Assembly (NCBI GenBank): GCA_045588245.1
Contig: JAZNDW010000018.1
Location: 1-64,000 of the forward strand
Direction of reading: 5' to 3'
DNA: 64,000 nt
Source: DTU064 sp045588245
Lineage (GTDB): Bacteria > Bacillota > Clostridia > Oscillospirales > CAG-272
The notes beneath the pieces were generated by a model. The model saw nothing but the letters and a program-made list of their open reading frames with translations, was not told the origin of the DNA and did no database searches. Below are positions 24,933-33,577 of this stretch, piece after piece. The stretch's first letter is position 1, and each line of letters opens with the position of its first letter. A program made the position numbers and the translations under genes.

Positions 24933-27305
24933 TTAGTTTTCACTGCAGAATCGCTTGAAATTCGGCGTGTTCATGATGTAGCGCAGGAGATTTTCAGCAC
25001 ATCTGCAAAGCTCCGCACGAGTAATGATACCGTCTTTGAGTGCAGAGAGTATATTATCTTCGCCGTTTGCCGCCTTCGTGTCGGAAACTTTCATGTAAAT
25101 ATCGTTCTGTGCACGCACCATTCGTGCGCGGTCAAGCCTGTTTCCGATGCCGCCGATCTCGTTCATGTGAGCGTCCCAATCCGTCATAACGAAGCCGTCA
25201 TAGCCCCATTCACCGCGAAGCACCGTCGTCGTTAGGTCATAATTCGACGCGCTCTGAACGCCGTTGATCGGGTTATACGACGTCATTATCGCCTTAGCAC
25301 CACCCTCACGCACCGCGATCTCAAATCCGCGAAGATATATCTCGCGTGCGGCGCGTTCGCTCATAACGGAATCGCATCCGAAGCGGTTTTTCTCCTGACT
25401 GTTTGCTGCAAAGTGCTTGAGCGTCGCATAAACACCCAAACTGCTGATACCGCGGGATTCTGCCGCCGCCATCTTGCCCGTAAGCAACGGATCTTCGGAA
25501 AAATATTCAAAATTTCTGCCGTTACACGGGTGGCGGTGAACGTTCATTCCGGGTCCCAAAAGCGCATCAAGCTTATGCGTATAAAGCTCGACGCCCTCGT
25601 ACGCGAACAGCTCCTCGACCGCATCGTCGTCAAATGTCGATGCCAAAAGCGTTCCGTTCGGCATAAGAGTCGTGATCTCGCCCCAGTCGGAGCGAATGCC
25701 CGAAGGGCCGTCCGTATTAGTCGTGATAGAGATGCCGAAGTGCTTAAGCTCCTCTGTCACGCCGCCGAATATCGCCGTCGTATATACGTCGACCTTGTCA
25801 AGTCCCATGCCCTCTCCGCGAACGAGGCACGCAAGATCCTCGTCCTTGAGCTGTGCGACAAAATCGCTCATTTCGCATCTGCCGTCACAAACGTCGCGGA
25901 GCTTCAGTCCGCGATCGCCCGTATACGGCTTACACGTCGGACGCGAAGCCTCAATACGCGCAACGGGATCGTACGTCCGCATCGGCGTACGCTCAAAGGT
26001 GAGCGTCCCGTCCGCGGCAGGTTTCATCCGCATAAACTCACGCGACGGAGAGAGCGCTTCCGTACAGCGCTTCACGACAGCGAGCTTTTCTTTTTTATAC
26101 GTATATACAGGTGCGGCGGAGCGTACGTCAGCACCCATATAGATCACGTAATCTCCCGCCTCCATAACGTAGGCGGACTTGTGTCCTGTCACGCCGGAGT
26201 CGTCATACGACGCCATTTCGCGTACGGGGAAGGAAATTTTCACCGTTTCCGAGTGTCCCGAGGCGAGCGTTTTCGTTTTTTTATACGCCGCGAGCTGACG
26301 TACGGGCTGTCCGAGCTTGCCCTGCGGAGCCGAATAATACACCTCTACCGTTTCTCTTCCTGCCACGTCGCCCGTGTTTGTCACACGGACGGTGAGGAAA
26401 ATACGTCCGTTTGCCTCGTGTACATCGATACACTTCAGCGAAAAGCTCGTGTAAGACAGACCGAAGCCAAACGGATAAAGGACGCGATCCTGCGCAAACG
26501 TTTCAAAATATCTGTATCCGACGTAAATATCCTCGTGATAGATGTTCGCATGGCGGTTTCCGAAGCTTCTGTCGGACGGATAGTCCTCGATCGTTTTTGC
26601 AATAGTGTCCGGGAGCTTACCCGACGGGGAGACCTTGCCCGTCAAAACGTCGGCAGCGGCAACACCGCCTTCCTGTCCGCCCTGCCACAGATAGAGCACG
26701 GCACCGACGCCAAATTCCTCGACCCAGCTCATGTCGATGATGTTTCCGACGTTGAGCGCAACGGCAACGCGTTCAAAATGCTTCGTGACACGGCGAATGA
26801 GCTCTCTTTCGTCGGCGGTGAGAAAATAGCTTCCCTCCTCCGCACCGTTATCCTTGTCCTCGCCCGCGAGTCTGCCGATGACAACAAGCGCCGCCGTTGA
26901 CTCCGCCGCCGCGGACGCGATCACGTCTTCTTCGGGGACGAATTCCTTCTGAAACCACGGCTCAGTCGCCCAGCCGTGTCCTTTATCGAAGGGATTTTCA
27001 GAGAGCCATTTTTTATATTTTTTTATGAGCTTGCCGTTGAGCTTCACGGCGCGTTGACGCGCAAAGCCGTCGATGATGTTGGTCTTATATTTCGTGTTGA
27101 CAAGACCGCCCGATCCCGTGCCGCTGCCGAGATAATCGAACGCGGTACGTCCGAAAACGGAGACGACCTCGCCCTTTTTATATGGAAGAACTCCTTCGTT
27201 TTTCAAAAGCACGATGCCCTCTGCGGCAATTTTGCGGCAAAGCGGTACAAGCTCCGCCACAGGCTCGCGGCATCTTTCGTGTAACCGAAGATCATAATTT
27301 TTCAT
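24933..27305 (-). CDS. GH3 beta-glycosidase with permuted domain order
   Basis: This 790-residue protein lacks a signal peptide. Its order is reversed against the usual GH3 layout: the alpha/beta sandwich comes first (RKIAAEGIVLLKNEGVLPY at about 25, VSVFGRTAF), then a fibronectin-III-like domain (GDVAGRETVEVYYS at about 310, MEAGDYVIYMG), and the (alpha/beta)8 barrel last, with the nucleophile Asp709 in GFVMTDWDAH. Such swapped GH3 enzymes are known in Ruminococcus albus and Butyrivibrio. It probably hydrolyses beta-glucosides or beta-xylosides. Its start overlaps the GH31 stop by four bases. The N-terminal half is complete, so this is not a broken gene. Confidence 0.92.
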   Translation of the reverse strand: MKNYDLRLHERCREPVAELVPLCRKIAAEGIVLLKNEGVLPYKKGEVVSVFGRTAFDYLGSGTGSGGLVNTKYKTNIIDGFARQRAVKLNGKLIKKYKKWLSENPFDKGHGWATEPWFQKEFVPEEDVIASAAAESTAALVVIGRLAGEDKDNGAEEGSYFLTADERELIRRVTKHFERVAVALNVGNIIDMSWVEEFGVGAVLYLWQGGQEGGVAAADVLTGKVSPSGKLPDTIAKTIEDYPSDRSFGNRHANIYHEDIYVGYRYFETFAQDRVLYPFGFGLSYTSFSLKCIDVHEANGRIFLTVRVTNTGDVAGRETVEVYYSAPQGKLGQPVRQLAAYKKTKTLASGHSETVKISFPVREMASYDDSGVTGHKSAYVMEAGDYVIYMGADVRSAAPVYTYKKEKLAVVKRCTEALSPSREFMRMKPAADGTLTFERTPMRTYDPVARIEASRPTCKPYTGDRGLKLRDVCDGRCEMSDFVAQLKDEDLACLVRGEGMGLDKVDVYTTAIFGGVTEELKHFGISITTNTDGPSGIRSDWGEITTLMPNGTLLASTFDDDAVEELFAYEGVELYTHKLDALLGPGMNVHRHPCNGRNFEYFSEDPLLTGKMAAAESRGISSLGVYATLKHFAANSQEKNRFGCDSVMSERAAREIYLRGFEIAVREGGAKAIMTSYNPINGVQSASNYDLTTTVLRGEWGYDGFVMTDWDAHMNEIGGIGNRLDRARMVRAQNDIYMKVSDTKAANGEDNILSALKDGIITRAELCRCAENLLRYIMNTPNFKRFCSEN

Positions 27306-29590
27306 GCGTTTTCTCCCCCGATTATTTTGATCTTATAATTTTTAGAGTCTGTCCTGAGTGTTATCTTGCCGTCTTCGTTTACGGCTGTAAACGTGACGCA
27401 TTCGCCGTCACGTCCGCGGACAGTGACGGTTTTTTGCGTTCCTTTTCGCAGTCCGTATACGTTCACCGTCACGTTTTCGGTATAATCATAATCAAAGCTT
27501 CGCTTAAAATCTCCCGTCACGAGCACCGTTCCCTCGCGCACAAGCGCGGGGATCTCTTTGTAGCTGCATTTTTTGCGGTGCCACCTGCCTGCGGCGAAGC
27601 ATTCGTTTGTAATGATATCGTACCAGCACTCCGCCTCACCGACGGGAAGATAAAACTCCGCCACACCGTCGTCGTTCATGATCGGCGCGACTAAAACGTC
27701 GTCGCCGAGCATATACTGCGTGTCGATCGGCAAGCAATTTTTATCATTCGGAAACGAGAGCGCCATCGCACGCATCATCGGTATACCATCCTCGTGTGCG
27801 CGGTACGCCTGCGTCCACAGATACGGCATCAGTCGTCCTTTCAGATTCGTAAAGAAGCGTGCGACCTCGCAAGATTCTTCGTCAAAATTCCACGGAACGC
27901 GATAGGAGGAATTGCCGTGCAGTCTGCTGTGCGTCGAAAGCATTCCGAACGCAAGCCAGCGTTTATAGATATCGGGCGGAGCCGTATCCTCAAATCCGCT
28001 TATGTCGTGTGAAACGAATCCGAAGCCCGATGCCGACAGCGACAAACATCCGCGAAGCACCTCTGCCATGGAATCATAGTTTGCACTGCAGTCACCGCCC
28101 CAATGAACGGGCATCGCCTGCGAGCCCGCCGTTGCCGAGCGTGCAAAAAGGCACGCCTGCCCCTCGCCGCGACATTCAAGTAAAACGTCGAAAACGGTTT
28201 TATTATATAAATACGAGTAAAAATTGTGCATCGTAACAGCATCGTCGCCGCCATAATATACCGCGTCGTCGGGGATCCGCTCGCCGAAGTCGGTCTTGAA
28301 TGCGTCAACGCCCATATCACAAAGTCGGTGCAGATACGATGCGTACCATGCCGCAGCCTCAGGGTTCGTGAAATCCACGATCGCCATTCCCGGCTGCCAC
28401 ATATCGACCTGATAAACGCCGCCGTCGGCGCGTTTGAGGAAGTATCCGCGCTCTTTACCCTCACAGTACAGCTCTGAAAGCTGTGCGATATACGGATTGA
28501 TCCACACGCAGATCTTCAATCCGCGTTCGTGTAGGCGCTTTATCATTCCTTCAGGATCGGGGAACATTTTCTTATCCCAAATGAAATTGCACCACTTCAT
28601 CGCCTCCATCCAGAAGCAATCGAAATGGAAAACCTCAAGCGGTATATCACGGTCTGCCATGCCGTCAATAAAGGAATTGACGGTTCCCTCATCGTAGTTC
28701 GTCGTAAATGACGTCGTCAGCCATAAGCCGAAGCTCCATGCGGGCGGCAACGCAGGCCGTCCTGTGAGTGCGGTATAGTTACCGATAGCGGCGAGCGGAT
28801 CACCGCCGCCAACGAGGAAATAATCGAGCTTCTCCCCCGGCACGGAAAAGGCGCATTTTGAAACGACCTCCGAGCCTATCTCGTAGCTTACCGGATCGGG
28901 TGTATTGACGAAAACGCCGTATCCGCGTGAGGAAACGTAAAACGGCACGTTTTTATATGACTGCTCCGAGCACGTTCCGCCGTCAGCATTCCACATCGTG
29001 AAGCTTTGTCCGTTGCGGTAGATCGGCGTGAATCTTTCGCCAAGTCCGTATATGTATTCGCCGACGGACAAGGTCAGCATCTCACGCATAAATGTCGCGC
29101 GCTTGTCTGAACGGAGCGAGAAAAACTCGGGATCTGCATCCCTGAGCCTTGCCGACGTCCGACACCCGTCTTCTGTCACGTACGAAAGCGCCTTGCCGCC
29201 GCTTCCCGTAAGAAATTGGTCTATGTAATAAAAATCAATTTTGTACCGTTCCTTATTTATTACGGCACGGGTCTTGCCCGAGATGACGGTGATCTCATTT
29301 TCTGTTTCCGTCAAAATCGGCGTAAAACCGCCGTCTTTATTGATCGGGAAGTATTCTTTTTCCGATTCCGTGTCGTAATGCGACGCTGTAACGCGGATCA
29401 CGTCGCGCCGCGGTGACGATACCGTCACTTTGATAACGGGTCCGCCAAGCGTTTGCCCCCGATGATACATTCGGTCGGGAGTCACGATAAGCACAACTTT
29501 GCAGTCTTCGACCTTAACGCTATACGGATAACCCGCATAGCTTACGTGATACCCTTCTCTTGTGAGCCAATATCCGTTATTAAATTTCAT
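27302..29590 (-). CDS. GH31 alpha-xylosidase (YicI type)
   Basis: This 762-residue protein begins MKFNNGYWLTREG, like YicI-type alpha-xylosidases. The barrel carries FHFDCFWM, the nucleophile Asp434 in FKTDFGERIP and the acid/base candidate Asp500 in HWGGDCSANYDSM. YicI-type enzymes remove alpha-xylose from xyloglucan oligosaccharides. There is no signal peptide, so it acts on imported sugars. It is first in an operon with the GH3 and SGNH genes, a set expected to take xyloglucan-type oligosaccharides apart step by step. No dedicated transporter is present in the window. Confidence 0.93.
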   Translation of the reverse strand: MKFNNGYWLTREGYHVSYAGYPYSVKVEDCKVVLIVTPDRMYHRGQTLGGPVIKVTVSSPRRDVIRVTASHYDTESEKEYFPINKDGGFTPILTETENEITVISGKTRAVINKERYKIDFYYIDQFLTGSGGKALSYVTEDGCRTSARLRDADPEFFSLRSDKRATFMREMLTLSVGEYIYGLGERFTPIYRNGQSFTMWNADGGTCSEQSYKNVPFYVSSRGYGVFVNTPDPVSYEIGSEVVSKCAFSVPGEKLDYFLVGGGDPLAAIGNYTALTGRPALPPAWSFGLWLTTSFTTNYDEGTVNSFIDGMADRDIPLEVFHFDCFWMEAMKWCNFIWDKKMFPDPEGMIKRLHERGLKICVWINPYIAQLSELYCEGKERGYFLKRADGGVYQVDMWQPGMAIVDFTNPEAAAWYASYLHRLCDMGVDAFKTDFGERIPDDAVYYGGDDAVTMHNFYSYLYNKTVFDVLLECRGEGQACLFARSATAGSQAMPVHWGGDCSANYDSMAEVLRGCLSLSASGFGFVSHDISGFEDTAPPDIYKRWLAFGMLSTHSRLHGNSSYRVPWNFDEESCEVARFFTNLKGRLMPYLWTQAYRAHEDGIPMMRAMALSFPNDKNCLPIDTQYMLGDDVLVAPIMNDDGVAEFYLPVGEAECWYDIITNECFAAGRWHRKKCSYKEIPALVREGTVLVTGDFKRSFDYDYTENVTVNVYGLRKGTQKTVTVRGRDGECVTFTAVNEDGKITLRTDSKNYKIKIIGGENA

Positions 29591-29678
29591 ATTCGCTTAC
29601 CGTCCGCTCAAATATTTGCTTTATAGTTATATTTTCACACAAATCATGATAAAGTTCAAGATATAAAGAAAATTTCTC

Positions 29679-29706
29679 TTGATTATTTCACAGATTCATG
29701 TATAAT
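29679..29706 (+). promoter_or_regulatory. Promoter of the Fur-family gene
   Basis: TTGATT (29679-29684) and TATAAT (29701-29706) are 16 bases apart, about 43 bases before the start. Confidence 0.8.
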
Positions 29707-29748
29707 ATAAAGTAGGACTGATTCTTAATTATTGACAGGAGAAAATCA

Positions 29749-30114
29749 ATGACACGGCAACGACAGCTTATATTCGATATAATCAAAAGCTCCGACCGCC
29801 ATATGTCGGCAGAGGAGATTTTTCACGAAGCAAAAAAACACATGCCCTCTATCGCATACGGAACCGTATACCGCAACCTGTCCTTGATGCTGGAAGCGGA
29901 TGAGGTCCGTCTTGTCGTGGTCGCCGACGCTTCCAACCGCTACGACAAGAACATCACACCTCACGATCACATCATCTGCCCTGTCTGCGGGGACGTAAAA
30001 GACGTTTTTTGGGGTGACCTGACGTCCGTTTTTGCCGAAAAATCGGGTGAGGACATCATTTCCTACGAGCTTAATCTGCACGCGTTGTGCGACAACTGCA
30101 AAGCAAACGCGTGA
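29749..30114 (+). CDS. Fur-family metal-dependent regulator (PerR-like)
   Basis: This 121-residue protein has the Fur-type winged helix (RQRQLIFDIIKSSDRHMSAEEIF, then IAYGTVYRNLSLM) and a dimerisation domain with the metal ligands HDHIICPVCGD and a final CDNC. The two CxxC pairs form the structural zinc site of PerR/Fur/Zur proteins. The length and the HDH motif suit PerR, which senses peroxide, but Fur or Zur cannot be excluded. The gene is a single unit with its own promoter and a shared terminator. No clear Fur or Per box was seen at the promoter. Confidence 0.88.
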   Translation: MTRQRQLIFDIIKSSDRHMSAEEIFHEAKKHMPSIAYGTVYRNLSLMLEADEVRLVVVADASNRYDKNITPHDHIICPVCGDVKDVFWGDLTSVFAEKSGEDIISYELNLHALCDNCKANA

Positions 30115-30122
30115 TTTCCTCC

Positions 30123-30156
30123 AAAAAAAACACACTCCGAAGAGTGTGTTTTTTGC
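30123..30156. terminator. Bidirectional terminator
   Basis: ACACACTC pairs with GAGTGTGT around CGAA, extended by A-run and T-run on both sides. It serves the Fur-family gene and the convergent rplJ-rplL transcript. Confidence 0.92.
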
Positions 30157-30178
30157 TTTATCGTTTGCTTTGAAGAAA

Positions 30179-30550
30179 TTACTTAACTTCAACTTCTGCG
30201 CCAGCTTCTGTGAGCTTAGCCTTGTAGCCTTCAGCGTCTTCCTTAGAGATGCCTTCCTTAATCTTAGCGGGAACGCCTTCAACGAGTTCCTTAGCTTCCT
30301 TAAGGCCGAGACCTGTGAGTTCACGAACAACCTTGATAACGTTGAGCTTGGAAGCACCAAAGCTCTTGAGGATAACGTCAAACTCTGTCTTTTCTTCTTC
30401 TACGGGAGCAGCTGCAACTGCGCCTGCTACTGCAACGGGAGCTGCGGATACACCAAACTCCTCTTCAACTGCCTTTACGAGCTCATTAAGCTCGAGAAGG
30501 GATAAACCCTTAAGCTCTTCAACGATAGCTGTGATCTTTTCGGATGCCAT
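30179..30550 (-). CDS. rplL: Ribosomal protein L7/L12
   Basis: This 123-residue protein has the helical N-terminal dimerisation domain, an Ala/Pro/Val hinge (SAAPVAVAGAVAAAP) and the C-terminal domain with KTEFDVILKSFGASKLNVIK and VRELTGLGLKEAKELVE. It forms the ribosomal stalk that recruits translation factors. AGGAGG is well placed. It follows rplJ by 40 bases and is governed by the L10 leader. It is not followed by rpoB, unlike in most bacteria: the convergent Fur gene lies downstream. Confidence 0.98.
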   Translation of the reverse strand: MASEKITAIVEELKGLSLLELNELVKAVEEEFGVSAAPVAVAGAVAAAPVEEEKTEFDVILKSFGASKLNVIKVVRELTGLGLKEAKELVEGVPAKIKEGISKEDAEGYKAKLTEAGAEVEVK

Positions 30551-30590
30551 TTTAAGTTCCTCCTAAAAATAAATAAAGATGTACGGCGAA

Positions 30591-31133
30591 TTATTCTGCC
30601 GCAGGTGCTTCCTCTTCGGAAGCGGGAGCTTCTGTACCTTCGCTCTGTTTGTCGATGATCGCCTGGATTGCGCGAGCAAATCCGGAAATGGGCGACTGGA
30701 TGCTTCCAAGGAAGCGGGAGAGAAGAATTTCTCTCGACGGGATGTCAGCCAGTTCGTTAACTGTGGCCTGATCAATAACCTTACCCTCAAGGAATCCTGC
30801 GCGGATCTCGAAGGTTTCGATCTTCTCGGCGTATTCCTTAAGAATCTTCGCCGGCGCAACCGGATCATCATAGCTGATCGCGATCGCGTTCATGCCTGTA
30901 AGGTGTTCTTTGATCTCGCCGTATCCAACTTCGTCACAAGCTCTGCCTGTGAGGGAGTTCTTCATAACGACATATTCGACGTTCGCTTCACGCATCTTCT
31001 TACGCATGATGGTGTCGTCGCCAACCGTTATGCCCTGATACTTAACGATAACGCCGGACTGAGCCTTGCGGATCTTTTCGGCAAGTTCAGCTACGATAGC
31101 CTGCTTGCTCTCGAGAATCTGTTTGCTGGGCAT
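30591..31133 (-). CDS. rplJ: Ribosomal protein L10
   Basis: This 180-residue protein anchors L7/L12 to 23S rRNA and, when free, represses its own operon by binding the leader. The sequence begins MPSKQILESKQAIVAELAEK and carries KYQGITVGDDTIMRKK and NSLTGRACDE stretches typical of L10, with an Ala/Glu-rich tail. The ATG at 31133 is chosen over the ATG at 31181 because AGGAGG (31141-31146) is eight bases upstream. Confidence 0.97.
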   Translation of the reverse strand: MPSKQILESKQAIVAELAEKIRKAQSGVIVKYQGITVGDDTIMRKKMREANVEYVVMKNSLTGRACDEVGYGEIKEHLTGMNAIAISYDDPVAPAKILKEYAEKIETFEIRAGFLEGKVIDQATVNELADIPSREILLSRFLGSIQSPISGFARAIQAIIDKQSEGTEAPASEEEAPAAE

Positions 31134-31239
31134 GTGTTTTCCTCCTCTATAAGATTTATAAAGGTTAGTCAACAAAGACAATAAAAAAATTTCCTACGGC
31201 CGAAACCGAGGAAACGGAATTTACAAACGCATCCTGTGC

Positions 31240-31328
31240 GCAAAGATGCACACAAGGACTCTATATAAACTCTCCTCGGCAGGGAAGCCAAATGCTTTTA
31301 CCGCAACCTGCTGTCTTTGGATTAACGC
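31240..31328 (-). ncRNA. L10 leader of rplJ-rplL
   Basis: On the minus strand the leader contains CAAAGACAGCAGGT and, 30 bases on, CCCTGCCGAGGAG. These are the conserved L10-leader elements (CAGCAGGT and CTGCCGAGG) that L10-L12 binds for feedback control. It lies between a consensus promoter (31333-31361) and rplJ. The limits are approximate. Confidence 0.85.
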
Positions 31329-31332
31329 AAGT

Positions 31333-31361
31333 ATAATACCACAAACATCCGTGTGTGTCAA
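31333..31361 (-). promoter_or_regulatory. Promoter of rplJ-rplL
   Basis: On the minus strand, TTGACA (31361-31356) and TATTAT (31338-31333) are 17 bases apart. No gene lies between this and rplJ; the region 31362-31455 holds T-rich sequence with nothing else I can name. Confidence 0.88.
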
Positions 31362-31455
31362 TAGTTTTTTTCAAAGTTTTTTACATTTTTTTGCAAAAGA
31401 TTTTTCCTATAGTTTTTCTATTGTTTTCGCACTTCTGCCGACAATAGAAGCAAAT

Positions 31456-31485
31456 AAAAATCCGCAGGTTTCCCTGCGGATTTTT
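31456..31485 (-). terminator. Terminator of the dnaD-dnaI-like operon
   Basis: AAAAATCCGCAGG (31456-31468) pairs with 31473-31485 around a 4-base loop; the minus-strand reading ends in a T-run. The stop codon of the upstream gene is adjacent. Confidence 0.9.
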
Positions 31486-32460
31486 TTATCCCTTACGCAA
31501 TTTTGCGGCGCGGATGTCACCGCCCTCAAAAAGGAGCGCCGAAAACTCGCCGAAAAGACGGCTCGTTATGCGGTCCGAGTAGCGTCGGCGCAGCTCTGCG
31601 GACGAAAGATTCGTATTGATTATCATTGCACGTCCGCGGCTGATCCGCGTGTTTATCAGATTATATAGGCACGATATCGTGAACTGATTCGTCATCTCCG
31701 TGCCGAGGTCATCAATTATCAAAAGATCACAGTCGAAATAACGCTCCGTCACGTCTTCGTCCATGCTTCCGTATGAGCTGCGGAACTGCTTATTTTCAAA
31801 ATCGGAGAAGAGATTCTGCGCCGTTTCGTATTTTACGTCGAATCCACGCTCGATAACGGCAACGGCAACCGCCGTTGACAGATGCGTTTTGCCGAGCCCC
31901 GTGCCGCCCACGAAGAGCAGATTTCCGTCAGCCTTTCCCGAAAAAATCTCCGCGTAGCTTTTGGTCACATCGTAATTATGTTTCGCTTTCACGAGAGCTT
32001 CTCCATCGTAATACGAAAATGAAAACGTATCAAACGTCTGCGTTCCCATGAGTGCGCCGATGCCGGAGCTTTCATAGCCCGCCATAACGAGCGCGCGTCG
32101 CTTACAGATGCACATTTTGTTGTCAACGTAACCCGTGTCACCGCAATCGGGGCAGAAATATTTCGGATCCGTGTAGTCCGTCGGGTATCCGTTTTCCGAA
32201 AGAATCGCGGCGCGACGCGCTATAAGCGCCTCGTTTTCCGCCTCGATAGAGGCTATCCGTTCGCCAATCCCGTCGGAACCGAGCCTGATGGCATCGATGA
32301 TCTTGCGCTCGGTGCGCGACAGCTCCGCATCCACTGCCTTGATGGCGGGAAGCTTTTCATAAATATCACGCAAACGGCGCTCTGCCGCCGCTTCGGCATT
32401 CGTTCGCCGTTCGGCTAACAGCTCGTTTGCCTTTATGTAATCTTCACATTTATATCCCAT
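31486..32460 (-). CDS. DnaI/DnaC-like helicase loader ATPase
   Basis: This 324-residue protein has a coiled-coil N-terminal half, a zinc-binding segment (CPDCGDTGYVDNKMCIC, about 116-132) and an AAA+ domain with Walker A GGTGLGKTH (about 185) and Walker B LLIIDDLG. These are features of DnaI/DnaC-type proteins, which load the replicative helicase DnaB at origins. It follows a DnaD-like gene by 17 bases, and DnaB itself is encoded at 44681-46021. The pairing of DnaD and DnaI types is typical of Firmicutes primosomes. IstB-type transposition ATPases are related, but no transposase is nearby. Confidence 0.9.
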   Translation of the reverse strand: MGYKCEDYIKANELLAERRTNAEAAAERRLRDIYEKLPAIKAVDAELSRTERKIIDAIRLGSDGIGERIASIEAENEALIARRAAILSENGYPTDYTDPKYFCPDCGDTGYVDNKMCICKRRALVMAGYESSGIGALMGTQTFDTFSFSYYDGEALVKAKHNYDVTKSYAEIFSGKADGNLLFVGGTGLGKTHLSTAVAVAVIERGFDVKYETAQNLFSDFENKQFRSSYGSMDEDVTERYFDCDLLIIDDLGTEMTNQFTISCLYNLINTRISRGRAMIINTNLSSAELRRRYSDRITSRLFGEFSALLFEGGDIRAAKLRKG

Positions 32461-32477
32461 AAAGTTTCCTTTCGTCG

Positions 32478-33413
32478 TCAGCTTTTCAGTCCGCGTTTTA
32501 CAGCCATGCTGAAGAAATCGTCCGTATCAAAGCTGCCCGCGTCGGTGTTGCCGCCGCCCGTATCTCCCGATTCAACATCCAAGACGGTTTTGTACCCCTT
32601 CGCATGCCACGACTCCAATATTTTATCCATATACGGAACCGATGACTTACCGATGGCGTCCACCGTTTTGCCGTACGCAAGCTCGATCACGGCAAACTCA
32701 AACGCAAACTCACGCAACCAACGCTCAATACAAGCCTTTTCCTTTTTGGAGAAAGCTCTTGCGCCCGTTCCGAGAAGTCGGCGCAGCTTCGATTCAAAGT
32801 CATCCTTCTTTTCAAGCCAGCAAAGATGCTCTTCGAGCGCCGGTGTCGTATCTATTTCACGGTCATATAGATCGATCGCCATTTTTTCAAGGTATTTTAC
32901 CGATTTTTTATCTCTTCGCACGCAATACGCCGCAAGCATGAGTATGTAATCGTCCTCAACGCCAAGATATTCCTTCAAGCCCAGCACAACGGATGCCTCG
33001 GACGTGTTGAACATCTTACCCATCGTCTGCTGACAGGCATTTATTAAAGAAAGACGTTTGGGGGACGACGACATTATCTTTGATACGTCCTGCGCCGAAA
33101 GTGTCGTAGGCTCCGACTTCGGGCGCACCGTCTTTTTCGAGGACGACGTCTGCGGTGACAACTTCAGCTCACCCTCCGTTGTAATGACACCGGCACCGCG
33201 CCAGAACGAAACCGATGACAAAAACTCTTCCCGTCCGAGATCGGCGCGTGCCGCAAGCTCGTCTATGGACGAGTCAAGGTCACCCCACGTCTGCGGCTCG
33301 CCCGCCAAAATGATCAGCACCGCCAAGTCCGCCTTGGTTGCTGTTCTGACGTGCTTTTTTATGTCGGCAGGCATATTGATTATGCCGTTTTGATAATTCA
33401 AGTTAAGCTTCAC
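32478..33413 (-). CDS. DnaD-like primosome protein
   Basis: This 311-residue protein has a winged-helix N-terminal half and, at about 215-275, a DnaB2/DnaD C-terminal domain (KKEKACIERWLREFAFEFAV then GKSSVPYMDKILESWHAKG). DnaD-type proteins remodel DNA and help to load DnaI-DnaB at replication starts. It begins at GTG with a weak ribosome site, so the start is uncertain. It is first in the operon with the DnaI-like gene. The upstream region holds two DnaA-box-like sites and an inverted repeat. Confidence 0.88.
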   Translation of the reverse strand: MKLNLNYQNGIINMPADIKKHVRTATKADLAVLIILAGEPQTWGDLDSSIDELAARADLGREEFLSSVSFWRGAGVITTEGELKLSPQTSSSKKTVRPKSEPTTLSAQDVSKIMSSSPKRLSLINACQQTMGKMFNTSEASVVLGLKEYLGVEDDYILMLAAYCVRRDKKSVKYLEKMAIDLYDREIDTTPALEEHLCWLEKKDDFESKLRRLLGTGARAFSKKEKACIERWLREFAFEFAVIELAYGKTVDAIGKSSVPYMDKILESWHAKGYKTVLDVESGDTGGGNTDAGSFDTDDFFSMAVKRGLKS

Positions 33414-33466
33414 TTCAAATTTACCGTTTGCGAGTCGATTCGAACATCAACACGCAATTTCCATCT

Positions 33467-33527
33467 TTTTCCACAGTTTCAACATTGTTTTCCACAAGTT
33501 ACCAATTCTGTCGGGTCACATGGTAAC
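33467..33527 (-). promoter_or_regulatory. DnaA-box-like sites and inverted repeat upstream of dnaD
   Basis: TTTTCCACA occurs at 33467-33475 and 33488-33496; each differs from the DnaA box TTATCCACA by one base. GTTACCA (33498-33504) and its complement TGGTAAC (33521-33527) form a 7-base inverted repeat with a 16-base gap. Confidence 0.5.
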
Positions 33528-33577
33528 ATTGCGACAGCAAAATTCGACAGATCGGGGCAAAAAAACCGCGACCGTTA

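Noticed and set aside
25413..26900. A 495-codon open frame on the plus strand opposite the GH3 gene
   Set aside because: The GH3 gene on the minus strand has clear motifs and operon context. The plus-strand frame reads as Arg/His-rich sequence with no family features, as expected from the shadow of a GC-rich coding strand.
31486..32460. IstB-type transposition ATPase
   Set aside because: The protein is related, but it sits next to a DnaD-like gene with no transposase, inverted repeats or target duplications.
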